Shown in pieces: positions 9,142 to 18,458 of a stretch of 64,000 bases of DNA (its first letter is position 1; every line of letters starts with the position of its first letter). The DNA lies in NCBI GenBank assembly GCA_016710885.1, contig JADJUC010000004.1:62001-126000 (forward strand), given 5' to 3'. Origin of the DNA: Candidatus Proximibacter danicus. GTDB taxonomy: Bacteria; Pseudomonadota; Gammaproteobacteria; Burkholderiales; Rhodocyclaceae. The notes below the pieces were generated by a model that ran no database searches, had not been told where the DNA came from, and saw nothing but the letters and a program-made list of their open reading frames with translations. Position numbers and translations under genes: made by a program.

Positions 9142-10707
9142 TTAACCAAGCGCCAGCAGCACCAACAACGCCAGCAACAGCGCATACCCGGCCACGGCAT
9201 AGTCCGAACGCAGGGGCGGTTCCGATGGCGAATCGGGGTCTACGAAATCCTTGGGAAATGGCCTTGGGCCGACAGGTACGATCTGCCGGTCTTCCAGTTT
9301 TTTCGGCACCCGTGCATGGTATTCCCGGCTGTTCACGATCGGAAAATCGCCCCAGGCCCGGCTGGAAGGCAACTGCGGAATGCGTACGAGCAGTAGCGCG
9401 TCGATATCCTCCGCCAGCATCTTCTCGAAAACACTGAGCGTCCTCTGTGTCGTCCCTTGTACCAGATGCAGCAGGTCGACACCTATTTCCTCGAAGGCAG
9501 CAGCCGGGTAGAGGCGTGTCTGGTCTTCTGTCAAATAGTCAAAGACAGCTTTCCCGTTCTTGAGGCTACCGGAAGTCAGCGTACTCAGCGGCAGGCCGAT
9601 GATGGCTTTCAGCCAGCTTTCGGAGCCGCGCACCGGCACGTGCCAGTCCAGCGCGCGCAAGGTGCTGACGGTAATTCCGGCGCAGTTCGCGCGAGCATGC
9701 TGGTAACCGAACTGGTGGCGATAGAACTGGTTATAGACCCGTCCGAGGGCTGACTGGATGTGGGCCGCGGTGCGCTGGTCGCGCAGCACGGCAACCAGCA
9801 TGTACGAAGGACGGTACCAGGCCTGCCCGGAATTGAGGTCGGCAAAGTAATTGTCGAGCGGCACCGGCGCGGCGATGATCCCCTTCTCGCTTTCCGAATC
9901 CAGCGTGTAGTAGTTGGCGACCAGCCAGTCGTGGATTGCACCATCCTTGCCGATGCGGCCGGTGGTTGCCGCAAAGTGCCCGCCATGCGCTTCGTCGTCA
10001 TCGCCCTGAGCGCCATTCAGGATGAAGCCGAGAACGGGCTGTCCTTCTGTCAAATTATCCGCACCTGTCCGTTGCCACAGAGTTTCAACAGCGAAGTGGC
10101 TCGTGGGGTGTTCGACTGCCTGTTCACGTACTCGTGATCGCAACGACTCAGGGTCGGCAGCCAGCGGTCGGGGTAACGGTGTTTCCGGCAAACGGAAGTC
10201 CTCCGGCCATATCGTTCGCGCAATGAGTGTGCTCTCGGTCCAGTGCCCACGCAGATGCACTGTGCGCTGCCGGAAAAAAGCGGTGCTCGAATCATCGTAA
10301 TAGGAGCGATTGAGCGGATGACGCGGTGTGAGCGTCAGCGGAAGAGCATTTCCCCCCGCATGTAGCTGAGTACCATCCGGCGACAATCGCCCCCCGTCCA
10401 CCATTTGGTCTGCACCCGTCCAAACCAACGGCGGGTATTCCAATGCCGATCCCGGTGGCGTGAAGGTGTGCCAGGCGGCGATATCGGCATAAGCGCTTTT
10501 TGATTGAGAAAAACCAGCAATCGGCTGCCCCGGGAGAGGGACGGCGATAGGTTCGTGCTGGAAGAACCAGAGTGCTTGCGGAATCGTCGCGCATTCCTGG
10601 CAGGCGCCTGTCGTCAAGCGAAAATGGGCTGCCGGGAACAAGCCGAAGCTGCCTTCATTGGCAGGTTTCAAGGCTTCTGGTGCTGACGTCAAGCCGGGAG
10701 AGGCCAT
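9142..10707 (-). CDS. uncharacterised 521-residue protein with a C-terminal membrane anchor
   Basis: I do not recognise this family. The protein has no clear signal peptide and ends with one hydrophobic helix (about residues 500-520), suggesting tail anchoring in the inner membrane. The central part is rich in Trp, His and Tyr. The segment HARANCAGITVSTLRALDW near residue 345 has an NC motif preceded by His residues. That is faintly like the Cys/His sites of NlpC/P60 or DUF4105 cysteine-peptidase folds, but I see no full motif set. Codon use matches its neighbours. It is convergent with queD and downstream of tRNA-Ser(TGA) on the same strand. Confidence 0.6.
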   Translation of the reverse strand: MASPGLTSAPEALKPANEGSFGLFPAAHFRLTTGACQECATIPQALWFFQHEPIAVPLPGQPIAGFSQSKSAYADIAAWHTFTPPGSALEYPPLVWTGADQMVDGGRLSPDGTQLHAGGNALPLTLTPRHPLNRSYYDDSSTAFFRQRTVHLRGHWTESTLIARTIWPEDFRLPETPLPRPLAADPESLRSRVREQAVEHPTSHFAVETLWQRTGADNLTEGQPVLGFILNGAQGDDDEAHGGHFAATTGRIGKDGAIHDWLVANYYTLDSESEKGIIAAPVPLDNYFADLNSGQAWYRPSYMLVAVLRDQRTAAHIQSALGRVYNQFYRHQFGYQHARANCAGITVSTLRALDWHVPVRGSESWLKAIIGLPLSTLTSGSLKNGKAVFDYLTEDQTRLYPAAAFEEIGVDLLHLVQGTTQRTLSVFEKMLAEDIDALLLVRIPQLPSSRAWGDFPIVNSREYHARVPKKLEDRQIVPVGPRPFPKDFVDPDSPSEPPLRSDYAVAGYALLLALLVLLALG

Positions 10708-10767
10708 GTAGCGGGTGCAATTTCATGTCGGGGAATGAACCCAAGCATAAACTGCTATGACCTAAAA

Positions 10768-10855
10768 TGGCGGAGGCGGTGAGATTCGAACTCACGAAAG
10801 GTTGCCCTTTGCCGGTTTTCAAGACCGGTGCAATCGACCACTCTGCCACACCTCC
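10768..10855 (-). tRNA. tRNA-Ser(TGA)
   Basis: Acceptor GGAGGTG/CGCCTCC (one G-T type mismatch pair), anticodon stem CCGGT/ACCGG with loop CTTGAAA (anticodon TGA), long variable arm, and TTCGAAT in the T-arm. CCA is encoded at 10768-10770. Confidence 0.95.
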
Positions 10856-10979
10856 GGAGGGCGCCGATGATACCACGTCACAAACCGTTACTCGATTTCT
10901 GTCACATTCGTTGCAACTTTCATCGTGCTTCGCTAGTCTTACCGCCGTATCAATTTGATTCCTTTGGAGGATGACGCAA

Positions 10980-11678
10980 ATGCAAGAACAGTATCAGTGG
11001 GGAACCACAAGCCAGGCTGGCCAGGAAGTGGCATCGCAAACCAATCGCGTGCTGCGCAACACCTACATGCTGCTTGCCTTGTCGATGGTTCCAACCGTGA
11101 TCGGTGCGCTGGTGGGTATTCAGCTGCAGTTCTCGTTCTTTGCCGGTAGCCCGTTCATTTCTTTCCTGCTTTTCCTCGGCATCGCCTTCGGTTTCATGTG
11201 GGGTATCGAGAAAACCAAGAATAGCGCCATGGGTGTTGTGCTGCTGCTGGCCTTCACCTTCTTCATGGGGCTGATGCTCTCGCGCATCCTGCAGGTGGCG
11301 CTGGGCTTCTCCAACGGCGGTTCATTGATTGCCATGGCTGCCGGTGGTACGGGTGCCATCTTCTTCACGCTGGCAGGGGTTGCCTCGGTGACGAAGCGGG
11401 ATTTCAGCAATATGGGCAAGTTTCTGGCTATCGGTGTCGTGGTGCTGCTGCTGGCGATTGTTGCCAACATCTTCTTCCAGATTCCGGCGCTGTCGCTGAC
11501 GATTTCAGCCGTTGCCGTCGTCCTGTTCTCGGCCTACATCCTGTATGACATCAGCCGTATCATGAATGGCGGCGAAACCAACTACATCAGTGCGACGTTG
11601 GCGGTCTATCTCGACATCTACAATGTCTTTGTCAGCCTGCTCAACCTGGTCATGGCCTTCTCCGGCGAACGTGACTGA
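10980..11678 (+). CDS. Bax inhibitor-1/YccA-family membrane protein
   Basis: This is a seven-helix inner-membrane protein of the BI-1 (TMBIM) family. E. coli YccA, a relative, inhibits the FtsH protease, and other members conduct calcium. Hydrophobic segments fill residues 30-230, with the family's ILYDISRIMNGGE segment near the C-terminus holding the conserved acidic pair. Two starts are possible. ATG 10971 lies directly against GGAGG, while ATG 10980 has it at the proper nine-base distance, so I chose 10980 (232 residues). A strong terminator follows at 11692. Confidence 0.9.
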   Translation: MQEQYQWGTTSQAGQEVASQTNRVLRNTYMLLALSMVPTVIGALVGIQLQFSFFAGSPFISFLLFLGIAFGFMWGIEKTKNSAMGVVLLLAFTFFMGLMLSRILQVALGFSNGGSLIAMAAGGTGAIFFTLAGVASVTKRDFSNMGKFLAIGVVVLLLAIVANIFFQIPALSLTISAVAVVLFSAYILYDISRIMNGGETNYISATLAVYLDIYNVFVSLLNLVMAFSGERD

Positions 11679-11691
11679 GCTTCATGCAAGC

Positions 11692-11723
11692 ATGAAAATG
11701 GCGGCCTCGGCCGCCATTTTCAT
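11692..11723. terminator. bidirectional intrinsic terminator
   Basis: A 15-bp perfect inverted repeat (11692-11706 with 11709-11723) has the core GGCGGCC and flanking AAAAT/ATTTT that provide T-rich tails on both strands. It separates the convergent BI-1 and Mth938 genes. Confidence 0.85.
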
Positions 11724-11741
11724 TTCTGGATGCCGGTTTTC

Positions 11742-12110
11742 CTAAAGCAGGATGGCGGCAGCTACCTTGCGGCCTTCGGCGGCCAGAATATTGTAGGTAC
11801 GGCAGGCTGCGTGGGTATCCATCACTTCGTAGCCAATACGGGCGGCCATCAGCGGCTGCATTAGTGCTGGGGGAGGAAAATGCAGGCTCTTTCCGGTGCC
11901 GATCAGCAGGATTTCCGGTGCCAGTTCGGCCAGTCGCGCGAAATCTGCTTCGGTCAGCGTTTCGAAGGAGGCTGTTGTCCACTCCGGCAGCATCTGGCCG
12001 GGAAGCAGTGCGACATTGGTCTGGTAGCGCTTGCCGTTGACGTCGATGTAATCATCGCCGTAGGCCGTAAAGGTGTAGCCGCTGTCGGGATTGGATAGTT
12101 GGAGTTTCAC
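11742..12110 (-). CDS. Mth938-like domain protein
   Basis: This 122-residue single-domain protein belongs to the Mth938/NDUFAF3-like fold (old DUF498/DUF598). Visible family features are the GYTFTAYGDDYIDVNG strand pair near the N-terminus, LLIGTGK at about residues 70-76, and GYEVMDTHAACRTYNIL near the end. The mitochondrial relative NDUFAF3 assists complex I assembly; the bacterial role is not established. The gene is divergent from alaC across a 102-base spacer with an A/T-rich minus-strand -10-like TATAATC. Confidence 0.85.
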   Translation of the reverse strand: MKLQLSNPDSGYTFTAYGDDYIDVNGKRYQTNVALLPGQMLPEWTTASFETLTEADFARLAELAPEILLIGTGKSLHFPPPALMQPLMAARIGYEVMDTHAACRTYNILAAEGRKVAAAILL

Positions 12111-12212
12111 GGCAAATTGCAGTGCACAATGCGATAAAATGCGATTATACCAACTTCCTCCAATGCGCCTTGTGGCGCGAGAAGCTGACTTTTTCTAGCC
12201 CCCGGACGCCCC

Positions 12213-13397
12213 ATGAAGGACTTTCCCCGCATCAAGCGCCTGCCGCCCTATGTGTTCAACATCACGGCCGAGTTGAAGATGGCCGCGCGCCGCCGTGGCG
12301 AGGACATCATCGACATGAGCATGGGCAATCCGGACCAGCCGACGCCGCAGCACATCACCGACAAGCTGGTCGAGGCAGCGCTGCGTGAAAACACGCATGG
12401 TTACTCGATCTCCAAGGGTATACCTCGGCTCCGCAAGGCGATCTGCGACTGGTATCAGCGCCGCTACGACGTGACTTTTGACCCTGAGAGCGAAGCCATC
12501 GTCACCATCGGTTCGAAGGAAGGTCTGGCGCATCTGATGCTGGCGACGCTGGATCGTGGCGACACCGTGCTGGTGCCGAACCCCTCGTATCCGATCCACA
12601 TCTACGGGGCGATCATTGCCGGCGCGGACATCCGCTCGGTGCGGATGACGCCCGACGTCGATTTCTTCGAGGAACTGCAGCGGGCGATCAAGGAATGCAC
12701 GCCGAAGCCGAAAATGATGATCCTCGGCTTTCCGTCGAACCCGACGGCACGCTGCGTTGAACTGGAATTTTTCGAGCGTGTGATTGCGCTGGCCAAGCAG
12801 CACGACATCTTCGTGGTGCACGATCTGGCCTACGCCGACATCGTCTTCGATGACTACCAGGCGCCGTCGATCATGCAGGTGCCGGGTGCGCGTGACGTCG
12901 CGGTCGAGTTCTTCACCATGTCGAAGAGCTACAACATGGCCGGCTGGCGCGTCGGCTACATGGTCGGCAACAAGGAACTGGTTTCGGCGCTGGCGCGCAT
13001 CAAGAGCTACCACGACTACGGCACCTTCACGCCGATCCAGGTGGCGTCGATCATTGCGCTCGATGGCGACCAGGCTTGCGTCGAGGAAGTCCGGGTCATG
13101 TACCAGAACCGCCGCGACGTGCTGGCCAAAGGGCTGCATGAAGCGGGCTGGATGGTCGAAGTGCCGAAGGCCTCGATGTACATCTGGGCGAAGATTCCGG
13201 AGGCCTACGCCGCCATGGGTTCGCTTGAATTCGCCAAGAAACTGCTGGCCGATGCGCGGGTGGCGGTGTCGCCGGGCGTCGGCTTTGGCGAGTACGGCGA
13301 CGACCACGTGCGCTTTGCGCTGATCGAGAATGAAGAGCGGACGCGTCAAGCCGTTCGCGGTATCAAGGATATGTTCCGGAAGGATGGTTTGCTGTAA
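12213..13397 (+). CDS. alaC: alanine/glutamate-pyruvate aminotransferase, AlaC-type
   Basis: This is a PLP-dependent class I aminotransferase (394 residues). It carries NPDQPTP near the N-terminus, the substrate/PLP loop SNPTA near residue 170, and the Schiff-base lysine in SKSYNMAGWRVG (about K236). The AlaC subfamily makes alanine from pyruvate and glutamate. Its stop overlaps the start of the next aminotransferase by one base (TAATG), so the two are translationally coupled. The pair precedes a GNAT gene and hom, making a small amino-acid operon. Confidence 0.85.
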   Translation: MKDFPRIKRLPPYVFNITAELKMAARRRGEDIIDMSMGNPDQPTPQHITDKLVEAALRENTHGYSISKGIPRLRKAICDWYQRRYDVTFDPESEAIVTIGSKEGLAHLMLATLDRGDTVLVPNPSYPIHIYGAIIAGADIRSVRMTPDVDFFEELQRAIKECTPKPKMMILGFPSNPTARCVELEFFERVIALAKQHDIFVVHDLAYADIVFDDYQAPSIMQVPGARDVAVEFFTMSKSYNMAGWRVGYMVGNKELVSALARIKSYHDYGTFTPIQVASIIALDGDQACVEEVRVMYQNRRDVLAKGLHEAGWMVEVPKASMYIWAKIPEAYAAMGSLEFAKKLLADARVAVSPGVGFGEYGDDHVRFALIENEERTRQAVRGIKDMFRKDGLL

Positions 13398-14623
13398 TGC
13401 GCCACATCAAGAAATCCGCCAAACTCGCCAACGTCTGCTACGACATCCGCGGCCCCGTGCTGCAGAAGGCCAAGCAGATGGAGGAGGAGGGCCACAAGAT
13501 CATCAAGCTGAACATCGGCAACCTTGCTGCGTTCGGCTTCGACTCGCCGGAAGAAATCCAGCAGGACATCATCCGCAACCTGCCGAATGCGGCCGGCTAC
13601 ACCGATTCGAAGGGCATCTTCGCGGCGCGCAAGGCGATCATGCACTACTGCCAGCAGAAGCACATCAAGGGCGTGACGCTGGAAGACATCTACGTCGGCA
13701 ACGGCGTCTCCGAACTGATCGTGATGGCCATGAACGCGCTGCTCGACGCGGGCGACGAAGTGCTGGTTCCGGCGCCGGACTACCCGTTGTGGACCGCCGG
13801 GATCAGCCTCTCCGGTGGTACGCCGAAGCACTACCTGTGCGACGAGAACAACGGCTGGCTGCCGGACCTCGACGACATCCGCAGCAAGATTACGCCGAAT
13901 ACCAAGGCCATCGTCATCATCAACCCGAACAACCCGACCGGGGCCGTCTATCCAGACGAGTTGCTGAAGGAGATCATCGAGATCGCGCGCCAGCACCACC
14001 TCATCATCTATTCCGACGAGGTTTACGACAAGGTGCTCTATGACGGCAACACGCACACGGCGATTGCTTCGCTCTCTGAGGATGTACTGACCATCACGTT
14101 CAATGGTCTCTCGAAAAACTATCGTTCCTGCGGCTATCGCGCCGGATGGATGGTGGTCTCCGGCGACAAGCGCCGGGCCAAGGATTACATCGAGGGCCTC
14201 GACATGCTGGCCTCGATGCGCCTGTGCGCCAACGCGCCCGGCCAGCACGGCATCCAGACCGCGCTTGGCGGTTATCAGAGCATCGACGATCTTGTTGCGC
14301 CGAGCGGACGCATGTGTCGCCAGCGCGATGTCGCCTACGAGCTGATCTCGGCGATTCCCGGGGTCTCCTGCGTCAAGCCGAAGGCCACGCTGTATATGTT
14401 CCCGCGCCTCGACCCGAAGGTGTACCCGATCGAGAATGATCAGGATTTCATTTCCGAGTTGCTCCAGGAAGAGAAGGTGCTGCTGGTGCAGGGCACCGGT
14501 TTCAACTGGCCGAACCCCGACCACTTCCGCTTGGTATTCCTGCCGCATGAGGACGACCTGCGCGAGGCCATCGGCCGCATCGCCCGCTTCCTCGAAGGCT
14601 ATCGCAAGCGGCATGGCACCTGA
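13397..14623 (+). CDS. alaA: alanine aminotransferase, AlaA-type
   Basis: This second class I PLP aminotransferase (408 residues) is closest to E. coli AlaA by motif. It begins MRHIKKSAKLANVCYDIRGP and carries NIGNLAAFGF, the INPNNPTGAVYP loop near 175-186, YSDEVYDKVLYDG, and the Schiff-base lysine in SKNYRSCGYRAGW. It would interconvert pyruvate/glutamate and alanine/2-oxoglutarate. It lies directly behind alaC, so two alanine transaminases are co-expressed. Its last 11 bases overlap the GNAT gene start. Confidence 0.87.
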   Translation: MRHIKKSAKLANVCYDIRGPVLQKAKQMEEEGHKIIKLNIGNLAAFGFDSPEEIQQDIIRNLPNAAGYTDSKGIFAARKAIMHYCQQKHIKGVTLEDIYVGNGVSELIVMAMNALLDAGDEVLVPAPDYPLWTAGISLSGGTPKHYLCDENNGWLPDLDDIRSKITPNTKAIVIINPNNPTGAVYPDELLKEIIEIARQHHLIIYSDEVYDKVLYDGNTHTAIASLSEDVLTITFNGLSKNYRSCGYRAGWMVVSGDKRRAKDYIEGLDMLASMRLCANAPGQHGIQTALGGYQSIDDLVAPSGRMCRQRDVAYELISAIPGVSCVKPKATLYMFPRLDPKVYPIENDQDFISELLQEEKVLLVQGTGFNWPNPDHFRLVFLPHEDDLREAIGRIARFLEGYRKRHGT

Positions 14624-15059
14624 GGTCGTTGAAATCACGGCGGTCGATGGTTCCGTTGCCGCGCCGGAGTGGTTAGCACGTGCTGAGACTGTGCATCGCC
14701 AGTTGCGACCGACCTTGCCGGCGGATTACGCCGGTCGCCTGCGGCAGGTGTTCGCCAATGGCGGACGCATGGCCGTGCTGGCCGAGGGCGAAACAGTCCG
14801 TGCCGTCGCGCTGTGGCGAGTGATCGAAAACACCTACGAGGGCCGTCGGCTCTATGTCGATGACCTCGTTGCCGACGAAGCACTGCGTTCGCATGGATAC
14901 GGCAAGCAATTGTTCGGCTGGCTTGAACGGCATGCCCAAGCGCTGGGCTGCGATGTGATCACGCTCGACTCCGGGGTGCAGCGGGCCGGTGCACACAAAT
15001 TTTATTTTCGTGAGGGGATGCATGTTCCCTCGTTTTGCTTCAGGAAGGTAATCAAATGA
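14613..15059 (+). CDS. GNAT-family N-acetyltransferase
   Basis: This 148-residue protein has the GNAT fold. The acetyl-CoA pyrophosphate loop is RSHGYGKQLFGWL near residue 95, preceded by the beta-4 segment RLYVDDLVADE and followed by a YFREGM segment at the C-terminus. The acceptor is unknown. The start ATG 14613 lies inside the end of alaA, and the stop overlaps the hom start (ATGA), so alaC-alaA-GNAT-hom is one tightly packed operon. Confidence 0.85.
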   Translation: MAPEVVEITAVDGSVAAPEWLARAETVHRQLRPTLPADYAGRLRQVFANGGRMAVLAEGETVRAVALWRVIENTYEGRRLYVDDLVADEALRSHGYGKQLFGWLERHAQALGCDVITLDSGVQRAGAHKFYFREGMHVPSFCFRKVIK

Positions 15060-16367
15060 AACCCATCAATGTAGGCCTTATCGGCATCGGTACCGTCGGC
15101 GGCGGCACCTGGACTGTCCTCAATCGCAACGCGGAGGAAATTACCCGCCGCGCCGGACGTCCGATCCGCATTACCGTGGTCGCCGACAAGAACGTCGAGC
15201 TTGCCAAACAAGTGACCGGCGGCGCCTGTAAGGTGACCGACGACGCTTTTTCCGTGGTCAATGATCCGGAAGTCGATATCGTCGTCGAGCTGATCGGCGG
15301 CTACGGCGTGGCCAAGGACGTGGTCATGCAGTCGATCGCCAATGGCAAGCACGTGGTCACCGCTAACAAGGCGCTGCTCGCCGTGCATGGCACCGAGATC
15401 TTTACCGCCGCGCAGCAGAAAGGGCGTCATGGTCGCCTTCGAAGCCGCCGTGGCCGGCGGCATCCCGATCATCAAGGCGCTGCGCGAAGGCCTCTCGGCC
15501 AACCGCATCGAATGGGCGGCCGGCATCATCAACGGCACCACCAATTTCATCCTGTCGGAAATGCGCGACAAGGGCCTGTCCTTCGACACCGTGCTGGCGG
15601 AAGCGCAGCGCCTGGGCTATGCCGAAGCCGACCCGACCTTCGACATCGAAGGCGTCGATGCCGCGCACAAGGCGACGCTGATTGCCGCCATCGCCTTCGG
15701 CATCCCGGTGCAGTTCGACAAGGCCTACGTCGAAGGCATCACCAAGCTCGAAGCCTCCGACATCAAGTACGCCGAACAGCTCGGCTACCGCATCAAGCTG
15801 CTCGGCATCGCCAAGCGCCGCAGCGCGGGTATCGAACTGCGCGTGCATCCGACGCTGATCCCGGCCAAGCGCCTGCTCGCCAACGTCGAAGGCGCGATGA
15901 ACGCCGTGCTGGTCAAGGGCGACGCCGTCGGCGCAACGCTCTACTACGGCAAGGGCGCCGGTGCCGAGCCGACCGCCTCGTCGGTGATCGCCGATCTGGT
16001 CGATGTCACCCGCCTGGCCACCGCCGACCCGGAACACCGCGTGCCGCACCTGGCCTTCCAGCCGGATGCCATGTCCAACCTGCCGATCCTGCCGATGAGC
16101 GAGATCGAGACCGGCTACTACCTGCGCCTGCGCGTCGAGGACAAGCCGGGCGTGCTGGCCGACGTCACGCGCATCCTCGCCGATCAGCAGATCTCGATCG
16201 ACGCCATGCTGCAGCGTGAGCCGGAAGAGGGCGAAGGCGAAACCGACATCATCATCCTCACCCACGTCTGCAAGGAAAGCTGTGCCGATGCGGCGATTGC
16301 CAAGATCGAAGGCCTGTCGGCGCAAAAGGGCAAGGTCAAGCGCATTCGTCTGGAAGAGCTGCAGTAA
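15056..16367 (+). CDS. hom: homoserine dehydrogenase, one-base frameshift
   Basis: Homoserine dehydrogenase reduces aspartate semialdehyde to homoserine with NAD(P)H. The N-terminal Rossmann fold begins VGLIGIGTVGGGTW, and HVVTANKALLA contains the catalytic lysine region. After AAQQK the frame is lost. Removing one G from the GGG at about 15421-15424 gives AAQQKGVMVAFEAAVAGGIP and continues in the downstream frame through the catalytic domain (GIINGTTNFI, EADPTFDIEG) to a C-terminal ACT domain. The joined protein is about 436 residues, normal for the family. The indel is probably an error, since both halves are fully conserved. Confidence 0.92.
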
Positions 16368-16888
16368 TGCGGCCTGCCCGTATCCTGGCGCTGTTGGTAG
16401 GTATTGCTGCAGCGTCTCTCGCCGGTTGCGAGTCGACGCCTGAGCGCGTGTTCACCTACGGTGCCATGGGTACGGTTATCCAGGCTGAGCGGCTGGTGGC
16501 CGATGTCTATGGGCAGGCAGCAGACCCGTTGCCGTATGGCGGCCCCGATATCGACGGGCCGCTGGCCAGAATGAAGGTCCGTTGGCCCGACCTCCTGCCG
16601 TTGTTGGAGGCAGGTACGCTGGGGCTGACCGACGACGGCGAGATTGCCATTCACGAAGCGGGCGCGCGGTCACGCGCTGAAGTCAGGTCGTTGCGCAAGC
16701 TGATCAAGTCCGAAAATTACGATCGGAGTGTGCTGTATCGCGCCATGACCGGAGCGATTGGTCATGCTGACGACACGTTCCAGTTGATGATCGATCATAC
16801 CGAAGACACCTTCGGCCGTGAGTGGGTCAAGCAGGCACCGCAGGGGTGGTGGGTACAGGACCATAAGGGGCGGTGGGCGCAGAAATAA
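16367..16888 (+). CDS. DUF1318/YdbL-like lipoprotein
   Basis: This 173-residue protein has a lipoprotein signal (lipobox LAGC, acyl-Cys21). The mature part fits the YdbL/DUF1318 pattern: an R-x-x-W-containing helix followed by a G-x-x-G-L-x-x-x-G-E turn near 80-90, then LIKSENYDRSVLYRAM. It ends GWWVQDHKGRWAQK. YdbL-type proteins often accompany YdbH/YnbE in envelope lipid transport, but no such partner is here. The start overlaps the hom stop by one base, so it is probably co-transcribed with hom without sharing a function. Confidence 0.65.
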   Translation: MRPARILALLVGIAAASLAGCESTPERVFTYGAMGTVIQAERLVADVYGQAADPLPYGGPDIDGPLARMKVRWPDLLPLLEAGTLGLTDDGEIAIHEAGARSRAEVRSLRKLIKSENYDRSVLYRAMTGAIGHADDTFQLMIDHTEDTFGREWVKQAPQGWWVQDHKGRWAQK

Positions 16889-17030
16889 CCGGGTGCGGAG
16901 TGCCCTTGTCAGATTTGTGGTTATTGCGATATGTATCAAGGAATGATCGAACCGTTTTCGGCAGAATCGCTCCACTGAATCGCTCCACTTTCTGACATAA
17001 CCCCCAACTGCAAATTACCAAGGAACCCAC

Positions 17031-17297
17031 ATGGAACCCATCCACGTCTGTAACCACACCACGCCTGAAGCCGTTTACCCGTTCGACGCTCGCGGCATTG
17101 CCAAGCGCTTCCGCCACGCCGCCATTTTCGGTGCGCTCGACTCGCTTCACCCCGGCGAAACCATGCGCTTCTGCAACGACCACGACCCGCTGCCGCTGCT
17201 CGCCCAACTGCAACAGCGTTATGCCGACGCCCTGAACATCGTTTATCTGCAGCGTGAGCCGGGCGCCATCGTCATCGATTTCATCCGGGTCGGGTGA
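17031..17297 (+). CDS. DUF2249 domain protein
   Basis: This 88-residue SirA/TusA-like protein of the DUF2249 family carries the family's DARGIAKRFRHAAIFGAL and GETMRFCNDHDPLPLL segments and a REPGAIVIDF ending. Such proteins are frequent beside denitrification and NO-responsive genes in betaproteobacteria, and their function is not established. The next gene starts at GTG 17294, overlapping this stop, so the two form an operon. Confidence 0.85.
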   Translation: MEPIHVCNHTTPEAVYPFDARGIAKRFRHAAIFGALDSLHPGETMRFCNDHDPLPLLAQLQQRYADALNIVYLQREPGAIVIDFIRVG

Positions 17298-18415
17298 GCG
17301 TACTCGCACTCTCTGCTGTTGCAAGTCTCCTGCTGGCGCTCATTCTGGGCGCCAGCGGCGTTTTTACCTCCCCTGCGGCGCTCCATGTCGCCTTTGCCGT
17401 CGGTATCCTGCCGCTCATTTTCGGTGCCATGCTGCATTTCGTGCCGGTGCTCACCCGCACCGGGGCCCCGTATCGCCTGATCGCAGGGCTGCCGTTTGCC
17501 GCACAGGCCACCGGTGTCGCGGTTGTTCTCTCCATTCAGGGCTGGCTCCCGCGCTGGCTGCTGCATCCCACCGCCAGCATCGATTTAACACTGGCCTGCA
17601 CGCTCCTCGGCTGGATCGTGTTTCGCGCGCGCCGCACCATCGGCACGCCGCATCCCGGCGTGCGCTGGTACATGGCTGCTCTGTTCATGCTGATCCTTGC
17701 ATTGGCCGTGATCCCGCTCTATGCTGCCGGCGTTGCCCCCGCCGCCCTGCGCCTTTTTCACCTCCACGCCAACACGCTCGGTTTTATCGGCCTGGCAGCG
17801 CTCGGCACCTTGCCGGTGTTACTGCCGACTGCACTCAAGCTGCCTGATCCTCAGGCCGCGCCCTGGCTGCGCCGGCGACTGCTGCCAGCCTTTGCCGGCG
17901 TTCTGTTGCTGGCATTGGGTGCTGCTACCCTGTGGCCGCTTTCGGTCCTCGGCGCTGCCTTTCTCGTGGCCATTGCCTTGGGTCTGCTGGCGCATTGGTC
18001 CAAGGTTTTTGGCTTTGCTGCCGTAGTTAACGACGGACCGAGCACCTCACTGGCCGCCGCGCTTTTCGCGCTCATCCTGCTGCTCTTTGTCGGTGTTTTG
18101 CATGCCAGCGGCCTAACCAGCGCGCAAGGCATGGTCTTCGGTTTTGCCGCCGGGTTTCTGCTGCCATTAGTGACCGGGGCGCTGTCGCAGTTGCTACCGG
18201 TGTGGCGATTCTCCGGCGTGCAGACCCCCGAACGTCTAGAAATGCGCCAGCGTCTCGCGCGTTGCGGACGCCTGCGTGCCGTGGTTTTTCCGGTAGCCGG
18301 ACTGATCTTTGTACTGGGGCAGAATATGGGCGGCACGCTGGCGATGGCATTGGGGCTGGGGCTGTTTCTCGCCGATCTGTTCAGCGCGCTGCGCGTACCG
18401 CCTCCGGCGCGGTAA
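17294..18415 (+). CDS. polytopic membrane protein, possibly NnrS-like
   Basis: This 373-residue protein is almost entirely hydrophobic, with about 11-12 predicted membrane helices. Histidines sit in or near helices (MLHFVPVL, LFHLHANTLGFIG, AHWSKVFGF). The size, helix count and His placement recall NnrS-type haem/copper membrane proteins of denitrifiers, and the coupled DUF2249 gene fits that idea, but I see no decisive motif. The start GTG 17294 overlaps the upstream stop. A nirS gene is about 21 kb away in the same window. Confidence 0.6.
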   Translation: MSVLALSAVASLLLALILGASGVFTSPAALHVAFAVGILPLIFGAMLHFVPVLTRTGAPYRLIAGLPFAAQATGVAVVLSIQGWLPRWLLHPTASIDLTLACTLLGWIVFRARRTIGTPHPGVRWYMAALFMLILALAVIPLYAAGVAPAALRLFHLHANTLGFIGLAALGTLPVLLPTALKLPDPQAAPWLRRRLLPAFAGVLLLALGAATLWPLSVLGAAFLVAIALGLLAHWSKVFGFAAVVNDGPSTSLAAALFALILLLFVGVLHASGLTSAQGMVFGFAAGFLLPLVTGALSQLLPVWRFSGVQTPERLEMRQRLARCGRLRAVVFPVAGLIFVLGQNMGGTLAMALGLGLFLADLFSALRVPPPAR

Positions 18416-18458
18416 AATCCCGCTTTCGCCATTTTCCTGAACTTCCGGATTCGTTCCC

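Noticed and set aside
13346..14638. 430-codon open frame opposite alaA
   Set aside because: Shadow frame; alaA on the other strand has complete aminotransferase motifs.
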